A stretch of 64,000 nucleotides of DNA from Nageia nagi (lineage: Eukaryota > Pinophyta), in the NCBI GenBank assembly GCA_050084985.1, contig JBITNC010000002.1:27280001-27344000 (forward strand), in the 5' to 3' direction. The notes beneath the pieces were generated by a model. It had not been told where the DNA came from and made no database searches. It was given only the letters and a program-made list of their open reading frames with translations. Every line of letters starts with the position of its first letter. The first letter of the stretch is position 1. Both the position numbers and the translations under genes were made by a program. Below are positions 39,338 through 52,700 of this stretch, in pieces.

Positions 39338-39740
39338 TTGCTTGATGCTGATGCTCTTAGGGAAGAGGAATATGAGAGTGCACTCGAAGAGGCTACAAAG
39401 AAAACTCCAAATGAGGAGGCCTCAATTATCTCTTACAATGCATTGGCAGGAATTACCACCCCTCAAACTATGAAGGTCAAAGGATTTTTTAAAAAGTGCT
39501 CTCTCATAATATTGTTGGATTCAAGAAGTACTCATAATTTCATTGATCCATGAGTGGCTAAGGTTGTTGACTTTTACATTTACCCTACAAATAATCTTGA
39601 GGTTATGGTTGGTAATGGAGGAAAAATAGCATGTAAAGGCACATATCACAATGTCAAACTGAGCATGGACCACTATACTTTGAAAAGCAACTGTATGCTT
39701 TACCACTTGGGGGATGTGATATAGTTTTGGGGGTACAATG
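39338..39740 (+). pseudogene. Aspartic protease region of gypsy C
   Basis: The open segment 39338-39553 contains IILLDSRSTHNFIDP, the retropepsin active site, where DSGSTHNF is expected; the catalytic Asp stays but Gly is changed to Arg. A flap-side stretch follows (NNLEVMVGNGGKIACKG), and an LG-DIVLGVQWL-like end is reached through a frameshift near 39715. Confidence 0.75.
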
Positions 39741-40047
39741 GTTGAGGACTTTGGGTACCATCCAGTGGAATTTTGTAGCATTATGGATTACCTTAAAAAT
39801 AGATTAACAAGAGCATACTCTCAAGGGATTACAAGGTGGATCTATATAAATTATGAGCTCACATCGCATGGAAAAGATCCTACGAAAAATTGGAAAAAGG
39901 ATGCTAGCATAGTTATACTCTTTATCAATCACTAAACTTGAAATCATATAACCTAAGGATCTGTAGCCCATCTTAAGTAAGCATTCAAGTACCTTTGAGG
40001 AATGAAGGGGATTACCACCCCAGCAATCACATGATCATTCTATCTAG

Positions 40048-41382
40048 TTGGTGTCAAGAAGTCACCCACCAAACATTCATCCTTATCAGTATCCTTGTTT
40101 ACAAAAAAATGAAATTGAAAAATTGGTTAAGGAACTATTGGATGCAAGAGTAATCCACCCTAGTGTAAGCCCATATTCTTCTCCAATTATATTGGTTCAT
40201 AAGAAATATGGTTCTTGGTGTATGTGTGTGGATTTTAGGGCTCTCATCAAAATTACCATCAAGGATAAATTTCCCATCCTGGTCATTGATGAATTACTGG
40301 ATGAACTACATGGGGTAAGATATTTTTCCAAGTTGGACCTACGATTTGGGTATATATTGAAAAATACATTTCACACCCATGAGGGCCATTATGAGTTCTT
40401 GGTCATGCCTTTTGGCCTCATAAATGCTCCATCCACATTTCAAAGTTTAATGAATCAAGTGTTTTATCTATTCCTCAGGAAGTTCATTTTAGTTTTCTTT
40501 GATGATATCTTGACCTATAGTAAGACATGGCAAGAACATATGACACATGTTGACCAAACCTTACAAATTTTGAAGGAACACTAGCTATATGTATAAAAAT
40601 CAAAATGTTCATTTGGTAAGAGGGAAATTGATTACTTAGGCCATGTTATATCAGAAGAGGGAGTTAAGGTGGATCCATAAAAGATTACTGATATGCAAAA
40701 TTTGTCTATTCCTACATCCTTGAAAAGTCTTCAAGGATTCTTGGGGTTCATAGGCTATTATAAGAAATTTGTGAAGGATTATGGCAAGATTGTAGCATGT
40801 CTAACCATGTTGTTGAAAAAGAATGGATTCCAATGGTCCCCTCAAGTTGAGGCAACTTTCATTAAGCTTAAGGAGGCAATATGTACCACCCTGGTATTAG
40901 TAATGCTAGTTTTTTCTAAAACCTTTGTGATAGAAAGTGATGCTTATGGAGTAGGAATCAGGGTAATATTAATACAGGAAGGGCATCCCTTGGCATTCAT
41001 TAGTAGAGCACTCTCTGGAAAAAATTTGGGTAAATCCACTTATAAAAAAGAAATGCTTTCCATCATTCATGCAGTTCAATGTTGGAGACCATATCTCATT
41101 GGTTACCATTTCATCATCCTCACAAATCATCACAATTTGAAATTTTTCATTGAACAACGCATTTCTATGTCTAAGAAACAAAAATGGGTGACCAAAATAC
41201 TAGGGTATGATTATGAGATAGTATACCACAAAGGTAAGGAGAATGTGGTTGTCAATGCTTTGTCTAGAAAATTTGAAGATCAAGTAGCACTGCAACCTCT
41301 TTCCTCTCCTATTCTTCAATGGTTGGATAAAGTTAAACAAGAGTGGGTAGAGGATAGTTCCACCCAAGAATTGCTAAAATAG
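40048..41382 (+). pseudogene. Reverse transcriptase and RNase H of gypsy C
   Basis: Two long open segments, 40048-40584 (178 codons) and 40693-41382 (229 codons), are separated by stops near 40584 and 40680. The first has KYGSWCMCVDFRAL, YFSKLDLRFGY, MPFGLINAPSTFQSLMN and the intact catalytic FFDDIL. The second has LQGFLGFIGYYKKFVKDYG, then RNase H (VIESDAYGVGIRVILIQEG, STYKKEMLSIIHAV, LTNHHNLKF) and the connection YHKGKENVVVNALSR. Among the transposon copies here this is the best-preserved gypsy pol. Confidence 0.9.
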
Positions 41383-41399
41383 ATCACTTGAGACCCCAT

Positions 41400-42760
41400 A
41401 AGTAAACCACACCACACATGGCATGATGGTATTTTGAGATTCAAAGGTCAAATTTTGTTACCATCTCCTTCAAAATGTAAATCATTAATACTTTTCTAAT
41501 TGCATTCCACACCTACATTAGGACATAAAGGATTTTTAAAAACTTATAAGTGAGTGGCACAATAATTCTATTGGACAAGTATGAAATTGGATATCAAGTA
41601 GTTTATTGCAGCTTATGATGTGTGTCAATGATAAAAGGGTGAGACAGTGGGTACTTCGGGACTCCTTCAACCTCTTCCCATACCTACCTGTACATGGATC
41701 GATATCTCAATGGATTTTATCGAAGGCCTTCCTAAATATCATAGTAAATTAGTTATTCTAGTGGTGGTTGATTAGTTATCCAAATATGCTCATTTTGGTT
41801 CATTGGCTCATCCCTACAAAGTAGTGACAATGACATAATTATTCCTAGATACAATTTTCAAACTACATGGCATGCTAGAGATGATTGTCAATGATCGTGA
41901 TCCCACTTTTATAAGTCATTTTTGGCAAGAGCTTTTTAAACTACAAGGTACCCAATTAAACATGAGTTCAGCATATCATCCACAAATTGATGGTTAGACT
42001 AAAATTGTCAACAAATGCTTAGAAACATATTTATGTTATTTTGCTTCAGCATAACCTATGCATTGGGTATGAGGGCTTCCCTTAGCTGATTGGTGGTATA
42101 ATACATCTTATCATTCTACCAGCAAGATGACCCCCTATGAAGCAATGTATGGTCAAGCTCCACCAACAGTCACCTCATATGTTGTAGGTACCAGTAAAGT
42201 TCAGGTAGTTGACTCAGCTTTAGTTACTCAAGATGATATTCTTTATTTGCTCAAGGATAACCTTCAGATAGCACAAGATTGCATGAAATAATAGCCCAAT
42301 CAGCAACATGTGAAAAGAGAGTTCTAGGTAGATGACATGGTCTTTCTAAGGTTGCAACCTTATCACCAGAAATCCTTAAAAATAAAAGACCCTAAAACAT
42401 TAGCCCCAAAGTTTTATGGTTCTTACAAGGTGTTATAGAACATTGACCCAGCTGCATACAAATTAGAGCTTCCTACTTCTAAGATTCACCCAGTGTTTCA
42501 TGTTCTCTTACCTCAAGAAAGTGGTTAGATTAGAGGTTTGGGTTTAGACATAATTACTTGAGTTGGTAGAGGATGTATCAATGGTAGTTGTACCTAGGGT
42601 AGTTCTGGATCAACACTCATGATAGCTTTGTAATCGCTCCATCAAAAAAGTCCTTATGCAGTGGCAAGGCATGGCACTAGAAGATGCAACATGGGAAGTC
42701 CTTCATCAGTTGCAGTAACAATTTCCACATTTCAAGCTTTGAGGACAAAGCTCCCTCCCA
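41400..42760 (+). pseudogene. Integrase and chromodomain-like tail of gypsy C
   Basis: Reads HSTPTLGHKGFLKTYK (zinc-binding N-terminus), [51 protein letters not shown] and SSAYHPQIDG (catalytic core). AYKLELPTSKIHPVFHV follows, and after a frameshift RSIKKVLMQWQGMALEDATW, a chromodomain-like C-terminus, ends just before the polypurine tract. Interrupted by several TAG and TAA stops. Confidence 0.85.
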
Positions 42761-42772
42761 AGAGGGGTGGCA

Positions 42773-43155
42773 TGTTAGGATCCCACATCCTAACATTTTA
42801 GTGTTAGTATTAGTATTTTATTAAATTATCGACATATATTGTAATATTATGATTGTAAGGGCGAGGCTTGATTTTGCATTACTATTAGGGTTAGGGTTAG
42901 TTTAATGGAGAAAGGCATCTTGAACATTATTTTTTGCCTTTGGAGTTGTAAGGAGGTAGCCCCCTTGAAGCAGCCTATGATTCTATTACTATTCACTAAA
43001 ATCCTATCCTTATCTACTTATTGATGTTATTTTGTGTTCTATTTACCAGTGCATGCTTTGTTATTTCCAATAGCTAGTTATCATTTTTCTATTTCAAATC
43101 AATATTCATTTAATTTCTACAATATTTCCCTTTTCATATTTGTAGCATTGTAACA
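42773..43155 (+). repeat. 3' LTR of gypsy C, missing the TATA segment
   Basis: Starts TGTTAGGATCCCACATCC directly after the polypurine-like AAGAGGGGTGGCA (42760-42772) and ends GTAACA. It is 20 bp shorter than the 5' LTR. The missing 20 bases correspond to 37326-37345, which contain most of the TATA box. Confidence 0.92.
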
Positions 43156-43440
43156 AAATTCTTCATAAAGTAGATAGCATTATACATAGAAGAGTAGGTC
43201 CCCTATCTACCCTCCTTTGAGATAGGTGTTCGAGTGTAACACTTTTTCAAACTCCCCCTATTGATACTTTGGGTGGGAGGAATGAAAAAATTCCCCTCGA
43301 TGTAATGATGGTTGAGGAGATACAAGTGGTAGTGGCTAGCAGGATAACTCCTATGGATGGTTGGATGCATGCATGAATGATATACTTGAATAAGGGATGG
43401 TTATGTATGGGTGGGTGGCCACTTCTTTCAAGGCAATTAC
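43156..43440 (+). pseudogene. Coding-like sequence continuing past gypsy C (probable LINE tail)
   Basis: Removing C and one AAATT copy joins the frame HNLDNIVTHPHGSEIK to ILHKVDSIIHRRVGPLSTLL without a break. It then runs on with few stops (RNEKIPLDVMMVEEIQVVV). This suggests that C entered a once-coding region, most simply the end of LINE ORF2 or sequence 3' of it. I do not recognise a domain. Confidence 0.45.
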
Positions 43441-45307
43441 TCTAATTAACTTTACATATCCCAATTAGTGAAAGATAAGGGACACATTAGATGCTACTCA
43501 CTGACCATATATTCCCTTGAGTATGTTGAAACATAGTGCTACTTACCGAGCATACAATAGATATTAATGTGCATTTAATGGAGTCATTAGATTTCACATT
43601 GCTTATTAATCCTCCTCTCTCCCAATAAATAGTGTTAAATGCATTTGATAGTTGTTGGTAGTGGTCAACTTTGGCATGACATGTGTTAATTCTTGTTGGT
43701 TTTGTTGTTTTTATTGGTACTTATCTTTTTTGTCCCTCACCATGTGTAGTGGAAGGTTTTGACATTTCCTTTCCCACCTTGTCTCTAGCAGTGTGGTTGG
43801 TGGTTTCATTTTTTTATGTTAGATGTTTCTAGTTTTATGCGATGCACTCAGGGTGTGACATTTTCCACCCATTACTCTTTTCTATGATGTTGTTTTAATA
43901 ATACAAAGGAAAATCATTCAAAAACAATATCAAGTTTTTTTATTGTTACCTTTTGATGTAGATTATTTGCTTCTCTTGCATTCAAACAACCAATACTTAG
44001 AATCTTGTCATATCTAGATTCTTTTTCTTTTTCTTCATGAATTCGACTTGATGTTTTTATAAGACTATAGGCACATATGAAGATACTGCCAAGATGGAAA
44101 ATACATCTAGGGGAAAGCAAGGATGCATCAGAAAACATTGTGCATATGTTTCTCACATATTATTTAAATATATATAATGAAAATAAATGTATTCTATGAA
44201 ATATATTTTTGAAAAAATTGAAAAAATTATTTAAGCAAGAAGATATTATCCAACATATATTGAGCACTTCATTATTAAGTGTTGCAAAAATGATTTTTCT
44301 TTGTAATTAATATTTTCACGATTTGCCATAGATAATGATGTATATGTTGTTTCTTTTAGTTTTGCAGACACTATTTTCTTAAAAGGATTTTCTTTTTCCT
44401 ATTATATAAGAGGAACAATAATGATGAGTATAATTCTAAGGTTTCTTGTATATTATTAAAAATTAGAAAGTTATAAACAAGGGCACTATGTTTACTATGA
44501 CATTGAGAATGATGATTTGAACAAAATCAAGGAACAAAAAATAATGAAAAATAGCTAAAATTTGTACTAGTTAAGAATTTCCCACCACCATAGGTGCATA
44601 CCTTGTTAAGGCATCAAGGACAACAATTGACATTCTTTTATTATCACTTCTTTCAAATTTTGGTTGATTTTTTGCTCTTGTAGGAATGTCATTATGGAAG
44701 GCTTTTGACACAAGTTTTAGTAACTTGTTTAATGAACACATCCAGTAAATTAAGGGCAAGAGTAACACACATACAAGTGGGAAAAATGAGCTTCTCAATC
44801 ATGGAATGCATTGATTATAGAATATGAACAAAATGGATTTTCTAAGGTCTTAGAGACTTTTAAGAAAATGCAATTATGTGGAGTAGAGTTAAAGTGTGAA
44901 ACTTTTAGAATAGGTTAAAATTTAGGGTTGATATGCAATGAAATGTTTATTCAAGGAAAAATAAAATTCACCAAAAACAAAAAATATAATTGTTTGATAC
45001 AATCATATCTTCTATTTGCTTTGGTATCAATTGTATAATGCTTGGTATCCTCCTCCATTTCACATAAAATCATAGCAAATAATAATAATAATAATAATAA
45101 AATGGAGTTGCGAATATGTATATTTTTTCAATTTTATATTTTATGGTGCATACCTAAAGAATTATTGAACTTGAAAGTTATTGTTAGCATTTCATATTGC
45201 AATTAAATATGAGAATGTGAGAAACTGATATGGATCTTCATTTGGAATATTCAAAGAATCTACATCCCACCAATGAAATGAAGGGGATGGGTAATTGAAA
45301 TATATTA
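43441..45307. other. AT-rich spacer, nothing recognised
   Basis: It contains only short open frames (43914-44156 and 44571-44798, both minus) without recognisable domains, and an (AAT)n run at about 45079-45100. No LTR ends, RNA genes or splice-linked coding blocks are seen. Confidence 0.4.
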
Positions 45308-45712
45308 AATGATTCAATGCACCATACACAGTGCACCATGCATATGATATGAAATGTTACATTGTATTATCAATATGATATGAAATGATCCATTGCATAA
45401 CATGTTATGAAATGATCCATTGTACCACATGATATGAAATGAGCCAGTGGATCGTATGATATTAAATGATTCATTGCACCATTAACATGATATGAAATGA
45501 TCTAGTATAACATTCATATGATATGAAATGATGCAGTGTATTATTCAGATGATATGAAATGATCCAACACATCATATACATAATATGAAATGATCCAAAG
45601 CATGATGCACATGATATGAAATGATCCAACGTATCATATATGAAATGATCTAATGTATCATAATATGAAATGATCCAAAGCATGATGCCATAAAATGATG
45701 AAGTAGTTAGGT
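45308..45712. repeat. Minisatellite with ATATGAAATGATCC core
   Basis: About a dozen units of roughly 25-36 bp. Each contains (G)ATATGAAATGATCCA or a close variant, followed by a variable 10-20-bp spacer often ending in CAT. Units vary in length and sequence, so the array is old. Open frames across it are translations of the repeat. Confidence 0.9.
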
Positions 45713-46505
45713 AGTATGAAACTGATATTAATACCATTAATAAGTTTTTTTAAAAAATAGCAATTTATATGAAATAATAAAGATGCATTATATAATATTG
45801 TTTGAATAGAATGCAATATATGATTTGTAATATACATATGCATATGACTTATTTACAAATTATGATACACATATATTTTGATTTTGTTTGTGGATGTTAA
45901 AAAACATGTTAAATTTAAGAGTAATGTATGCCTTAAATTATTTTTCTTTTGTAAATTACTAGAAATGTTATGAAATTTTTATTTTTTTTGGTGAGAAAAG
46001 ATAGTATAAAACTTAGTAATTTGAATTTAAATAAAGATATGAGGGAAATATAGAGGTTGTTTATGTAGTACTTCCTACCTTTAATATCATGTTTTTCTTG
46101 AGTCTTTGGTTTTCTAGGTACGATCTTAGTTTACTCAGATAAGCATGAAAGAACTCATGTCTCTCCCATAATTATTATGTAACATTGCCAATTATTGCAG
46201 ATATAATTTTTCTTGCAAGAAGAATGGAAAAGCATACACTATCATGTAAAAGGATATGATGATGAATTAAAAATGCTTTATTGCTAGCTGCAGTACCTTT
46301 ATGGTATGGAACAAAGTTTAGATCAAGCATTTAGACATGCACATTCATATTTCTTCACCATGGTGGTCTTAGGGGGCCACGCAAGGCATGAGGTGGTAGC
46401 TTTGTGCTAAGGGTGGGCCATGGTGAAGTTACCTAGAAGGATCCAATGGAGAGGAGTTGAAGGGATGGGTCGCGTGGGGTGCATGATGTAAGAAGTGGTT
46501 GCCCA
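45713..46505. other. Spacer left of copia B2, nothing recognised
   Basis: AT-rich at first, then more GC-rich from about 46340 to 46500. No open frame with a recognisable product. Confidence 0.4.
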
Positions 46506-46975
46506 TGTTAGAATGTATAATACATTATTGGAAAGGTTTGTATTAATCCTCTTTGTAAATTCACTAATACTTAAGGGTATCATTAGATACCTTAAGTATT
46601 TAAGTGAATATCATAATGTAACTTGTCCTACACTCCATGTCATGAGCATGCCCCTTAGGTAAAAGGGAGTGCACATCATGCCTTTGTACATTGGGTAAAA
46701 GGGTGATCCAAAGAGGGATTTTGGCCTATAACTAGAAGTCTCCCTTTTTGTTATCACACCAATTTGTGGAGTATAGTTATGCTATAGGATAGTTTTTAGG
46801 AGGATTGTAAGAGTTCATATTTGTTAAGAAGTGAGATCTAGTTAGTGGATGTACTCCTAGTTGGAGGAACCACTTACATCTTGTGTTATCTTTGTGAGTT
46901 TATTAGATGTGAATTGTGAGATTTCATATGATTTTGGTAGTTTAGGGTTGTTTATGTTATATTTCAATCCTCACA
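46506..46975 (+). repeat. 5' LTR of copia B2
   Basis: Begins TGTTAGAATGTATAATAC and ends CCTCACA. Its TATA box reads TATAACTA, mutated from the TATAAATA of the 3' copy. It has the same length as 54809-55278. Confidence 0.9.
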
Positions 46976-46977
46976 TT

Positions 46978-46989
46978 TGGTATAAAAGC
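46978..46989 (+). other. Primer-binding site of copia B2 (mutated)
   Basis: TGGTATAAAAGC lies two bases after the LTR. It is a two-base variant of TGGTATCAGAGC, the complement of the initiator methionine tRNA 3' end. Confidence 0.7.
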
Positions 46990-49719
46990 TTAGTATGGAA
47001 GCTCTTCTTCTTGGTGTGGAAGCTCTTCTTCTTGAAGGTCTTCATTCCTCATCTTACACTTCATTGTTGACGTAAACTAAAAGAAGGTATACATTCTTTC
47101 CTTCTTGGTTATTTTTTATGGATTACTTCATTATAATACTAACATACTTTGTGAAGATGTGTTAGTTCTTCTCTTATATATGCTTAAAATGATGCATTTT
47201 TCTTATTAACATTTTTTTGGTTACAATTTTTATTGCTTAGCATATTGCTATTTTTTTTTAAAGGGTTAGTATATATAAAAATTGCATTTTTTGTTTCAAA
47301 TGATATTGTTTTTAGAAATTATATTTTTTTTCCTAGTTGAAAAATAAAAAAGGAAAAATATTATATTTTACAATGTTATAGTCTGAATTTGCATTTTTTT
47401 AATTTTGCAACAAAGTTTATGTAAAATTTTAAAATAGGAAGTTGTTATTTTGACACATATAATAGTGTTCAAAAATTACAATTTTTTATTGCAAAATATG
47501 CTATAAAAAAAAGGAAGAGAGAATGATTCATTATTTTGTTAATATTAGTGGAACTTGTTACCCCTCTAGTAGATATCTTAGCAAAAAAAACTTGATTGGA
47601 TAGAACATCGTGCTCTTTTTTTTGTTATGGCTAACCTTGTTCTACTAAACACCATGCAAGGGGCATCTGAAACCCTCCCCTGTCATAAGTTTGGGTGACC
47701 TAACTAGTCACTACTTGATCTTCTACTGCTCTATGATCTTTTACTACCTAGTGTCACCCTTACTTCTCACACTTATCGAGGTTAAATGGTGCTCGATTAG
47801 CCTCATCTTTGCCCTTATTTCAATAGCCCCTCACCTCACACCTTTAATACATTCAATCCCCTAACCACTCAATCCTCCTAGCCCTTTCCTTGTGCATCCA
47901 TATAGGACCACCTAAGCATGAATGCATTTTCCTAAATGTTTACCTCCTCCATTGCACCTCCTCATTTGTCTTGGTGATAGCCCACACGAATGCCATTTGA
48001 AACCATGTTGAGTTCAAACCTTCTTGTCCTCATAGGATTGGGATGTGGGGATTTGAAACCCCATTTTGCCCAACTTTGACCTCTCTTCTATGCACTACTC
48101 AACCCACTTACCTCTTTTTTTTTCTTCTTTCCTTTCTCCTACTTAGTTGCCAACTTCATTTATTAAAAATTTAATGTCTTCTTTGCTTATACAAGCAAGT
48201 TGTCACTCACCCAAATTTGCCTTAATGAGCTTGAGTGGAGTAGAAGTTCATTTTTGAAATTAATGAACCTAGCATGGAGTATGGGTTTCTTAGTAGCATT
48301 ATTTAGTTGTTGCAACTTTTAATGAAGGAGGCATTCTAAAAATATTAATTAAGTTTTTCAATAGGCATTAATGCTCCATTTTTTGATAGTTGTTGCAACT
48401 TTTTTTTTTTTTTTTTTAACATGGTTGGTAAAACCTATATTCTTTTTAGAAATGTATAAAGTTTTTCAATAGGCATTAATGCTCCATATTTAAAAGAGAT
48501 TTTTTTTTAACTAAATGCCAAAAGTAATTTTTTAAATTTTTAGAGGGAAATTTTACTTAAGATTAAAATTTTGCCTTGGATAAAATTTTGTTTAACAATA
48601 TTATTAATGCTTATAAAATTGGTAATTTTTTTTGGCATTAAAATTACAAAGTACAATAGTGGTAATTGTTTTACCTTCATAATTACTTACAATAAAAAAT
48701 GCATTTTTTGGTTTACTATACTAAGCTTTTATTGAAGGGATCATGTTTAAGTATAGGGGGGAATATTTATGAATTTCTATACTTAAAACATTTAGATCCT
48801 TTATGCATAGAATGCATATTTATTACTTAAATTTTTAAGTTATGGAATGATACATGAATCCTTAATTTTTTGTCTTCCTTATGCAAATTATGGAACGAAC
48901 TGGTGCAAATAAAGAATGATGTAAAAATTTCCTTTAGGGGGTGGTAAACAAAACCCATTGGACTCTTAGATTCCAAGTTATGAATGGATGATGTTTTATT
49001 TATAGTTTTTACTTGTTTCACATTTTGATTTATTTAATTATGCAAAATTCATAAACATTGAATGAGCAACCCCTTAAAATGAACACATTTGCATGTACAT
49101 TCTGCAACATAACTTCTTTGGGGAGCCATGATGTGAGGATAGGTAGATTGAAGCCTTTAAGTCTGATGATCCAAATGGTGAAAAGTTCATACTTTTCAAT
49201 TGCCCCTAAGTCCTCTGTTGGTTTGGACATAACTCTAATAGGTGGATAGGCATGTGTGTAGTGATACCACATGTTTGCACGTCCATTTAGGGATTAGCTT
49301 GATAGCCTAGGAGGATAACTTGAAACCTAATCATGGTTAATAATTTGGCCGATCCAATAAAAATCATAACCTTAGAAAATAGTAGGTACTTCTCCTTGTG
49401 AGAGTATAATACTGACCAAGGGGAATTGGTTGAGGATTGGTAGTACTTGGGCTCCTCTTGTATGGGCATCCAGGTGAAGACTTAATTTTTAGACAAGAAA
49501 ACAAGCCTCAATAATGTCACTCTACATCTACGATTCTTGAGATAAGAAATGTATTTGGGTACATGGATTATTATTTAAGTTGTGAAACATTTGCACTTGT
49601 GAATCAAATTAAGCATGTCTCTAAGGTTAAATTTAACATGTATTATTTACTTAGTTAAAACTTAACATATAATGTTATTTATTGAACCACATGCGTATTA
49701 CTTTTTCACATCTTTATGT
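46990..49719 (+). other. Long leader of copia B2
   Basis: No gene is recognised in these 2.7 kb. A block at about 47560-48130 is more GC-rich and has no visible counterpart in the leader of copia A, so it may be a separate insertion. A 28-bp motif containing AATAGGCATTAATGCTCCAT occurs twice (about 48352 and 48459). The gag-proximal block 49235-49500 aligns with the leader of copia A. Confidence 0.6.
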
Positions 49720-52700
49720 AGCAAATAGGAACTCATTTTTACCCAAACACATTCTTGATGGTTCCAACTTTGGTATTTAAGAACCTTGGATGAGAGCTGA
49801 ATTGTAGGCAAGGAAGATTTGGCAAATAGTAAATGAGAAATTTGTACCTCCTATAGAGGAGAAGGCACTAGAGGATTACAATATGAAGAATGAGTTAGCA
49901 ACCTCCATGATCTTCCATGCAATTTTAGATGATGTGCTATGATGATTTCCTCTTCAACCTCAAAAAAGGAAGCTTAGGATAAGCTTAAGAAAAGCTACCT
50001 TGGTTCAAAGTTTTCAAGAAGATTTACTATTCTCTAAAATTTACTTCAATTTTGTTAAGAGGAAGATGAAAATATTTCCATCTACTTAAATAAAATCATT
50101 GACCTAAGGACCTAACTTGTTGCTTGTGGGTGCAATTGGATCAATGATGAGTTCATAGTCTTCATCATTCTTCAAAACCTTTCTTCAAAGTTTGGAAACT
50201 TTGTGATGGTTATGGAAATAAAGCTTGATGATGATGAAGTCTTCTCCCTTGAAGCATGAGAAAACCCTTAATAAAAAGGTGTTGATTTCTTCTCCTAAGG
50301 ATAATAACATTGCTCTTAGAGCAACCAAAACTCCTTTCAAGAAGAAGTTCAACAATCAAAATAAATCCTATCCTTCTTCCTTCAAAAGGTTTAAGAAAAG
50401 AGGCAATGGAAACAACAGCAACAAGAACAATGATAATAATAGGAATAACAACAACAATAATAGAAATAATGGCAAAAACAACCACTTCAAGAAAAGAGAT
50501 GGAAAAGAAAAAATAAGCAATCCATATCCTAAAAAAAGTTTGATAGTAATTGTAACTATTGTGGCATCTAAGGTGATAAAAAAGTTGATTGCTACAAAAA
50601 AAAGAGAAAAAGAACAAAGGCAATGAAAATGTAAAGAACTTCAAAAGAAAAAAGAATATTAAAGCTAGTTTTGCTACGACATGCTACTCCATGTCTTGTA
50701 TTTTTTCATTTGATTAGATTTTTGACTTTGGTTGCACTAATCACCTATGCTTTGAAAAAGATAATTTTGAGAACTTTCACAAGTATAGAAAAGATGTGGT
50801 TGTGATAGGTGATAACTTTACCCTTAAAGTCCAAGGAATTAGGATTGTGTTGATTCATAGGAAGGTTCTTGATAATGTGCTCTATGTTTCTAAGCTTAGG
50901 CTGAACCTTCTCTCCATGATCCAAGTTGATAGAAAAGAGTACTCATTTGAGTTTGAATCTCAATCCTAGTGCATTAAAAAAGGACTTGCCACATTGGTCA
51001 AAAGATCAGTGAAAGATGATCTCTACATTGTAAATCAAGTTTCATCAAAGATGTGTCTTACTAAAAGTGTGTGTTCTAGAGGCAATCTTTGGCACCAACA
51101 TTTAAGGCACCTTAACCACAAGCATATTCAAGTCATGAAAGACCAATAACTTGTAGATAGTTTGCCTTCAATTTCTCCTTCGATTGGTCTATGTGAGAAG
51201 TACATTCTTGGCAAGATGCATAGATAAAAATTTAAAAATGATAAGTCAACAAGAGCATCTCAACCTATTCAACTTGTGCATTCAAATTTGATGGGTCCAC
51301 TTTAGACTAAGTCACTTAGAGGAGCATCTTATGTATTGACCTTCATTGATGAATTTAGTAGAATGACCTTTCAGTATCTATTTGAGAACAAGGATCAAAA
51401 CTTTGAGAACTTTTAATTTTTTAAGGCCTTTGTTGAGAATCAAAATAACCTTAAAATCAAGATGTTGAGATTAGATAATGAGAGAGAATATAACAACAAT
51501 GAGTTCAATGACTATTGTGCTAAGTATGGAATCAAAAGGTAGTTTTCAATTCCTTACACTTCTCAGCAGAATGGTGTTGCTGAAAGGAAAAATAGAACAA
51601 ATATAGAAATGGCTAGATGCATGTTGGGTAATATTTCTAGTTTCTTATGGGGTGAAGTAATAAGCACTATTATTTACACCTTGAATAGGTATCCCACAAA
51701 ATCCATTCAAGGTAAAAATCCTTTTGAGGCATGGACAAGAAGAAAACCTAACATTTTACACCTTAGGGTGTTTGGTTGTGAAGCATTTTTCTACATTATT
51801 TATGAGAAAATGGAAAAGTTAGATAAAAGGGTTGAAAAATGCATCTTTGTGGGTTATAAAAGTCAACATAGAGGCTATAATATCTACTCTCCATCCTACA
51901 AAACCATGTTTATTTCAAGGGATGTAATGTTTAATGAAATTTTTGAAGAATTTGCTTCTAATCAGTATATTAATGATCCAGATGACTCGTTAGTTGCTCC
52001 TAGTTGGTTGGATATTGATATAAACAAGTCACCTTAGGAAAAAAATTATCCAACATAAAGAGTAAAAAGGAGTATGACCTTGAACAAATCATTATTTTCC
52101 AAGATTAACAATAAGCATGAGCCCTCATACTTCAAAGAAGCTTCAAAGCACAAGTGCTAGATGGAAGCCATGAAAGTGGAGTATGAGGTGCTTATAAAAA
52201 TGAAACTTGGGATTTGGTTCCTTATTCCAATGAGAAGAATGTGATTGGAAATAAATGGATCTACAAGGTAAAGTTCAATTCAATTGAAGATATTTAGAAA
52301 TACAAGGCAAGGTTAGTAGCCAAAGTTTTTGCTCAAAAATATGGTGTAGATTATGAGAAAACCTTTGCTCTCATGGCAAAGATGCCTACTATGAGAATTA
52401 TCCTTGCTCTTTCTATAGCTCAAGGATGGACAGTTTTTCAACTTGATGTCAAGAGTGCATTTGTCAAAGGTGACCTAGATGTGAGAATCTTTATGAATCA
52501 ATCAAAAGGGTTCATTATGGAAGGTAAAGAGTTCTTTGTGTGCAAGCTAAAGAAGTCATTATATGGATTTAAGCAAGCACCTAGAGCCTGGTATAGGAAG
52601 ATTTCAAGATACTTTGTAGATATTAGATTCTCTAAATATTTTTTTGACTCTTATCTAAATGTGCTCAATAAAAGAAAATATGTGGTCTTCATTCTCCTTT

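Larger units (their letters stand above)
37192..43155 (+). mobile_element. Complete Ty3/gypsy element 'C'
   Basis: A 5964-bp plus-strand element between perfect AAATT duplications (37187-37191 and 43156-43160). It has LTRs of 403 and 383 bp, a primer-binding site, gag, protease, reverse transcriptase, RNase H, integrase with a decayed chromodomain-like tail, and a polypurine tract. Several long open segments remain, but stops interrupt every domain, so it is inactive while structurally complete. Confidence 0.93.

Noticed and set aside
45471-45737. 88-codon minus-strand open frame
   Set aside because: Translation of the ATATGAAATGATCC minisatellite (repeated SFHI and FISC units).
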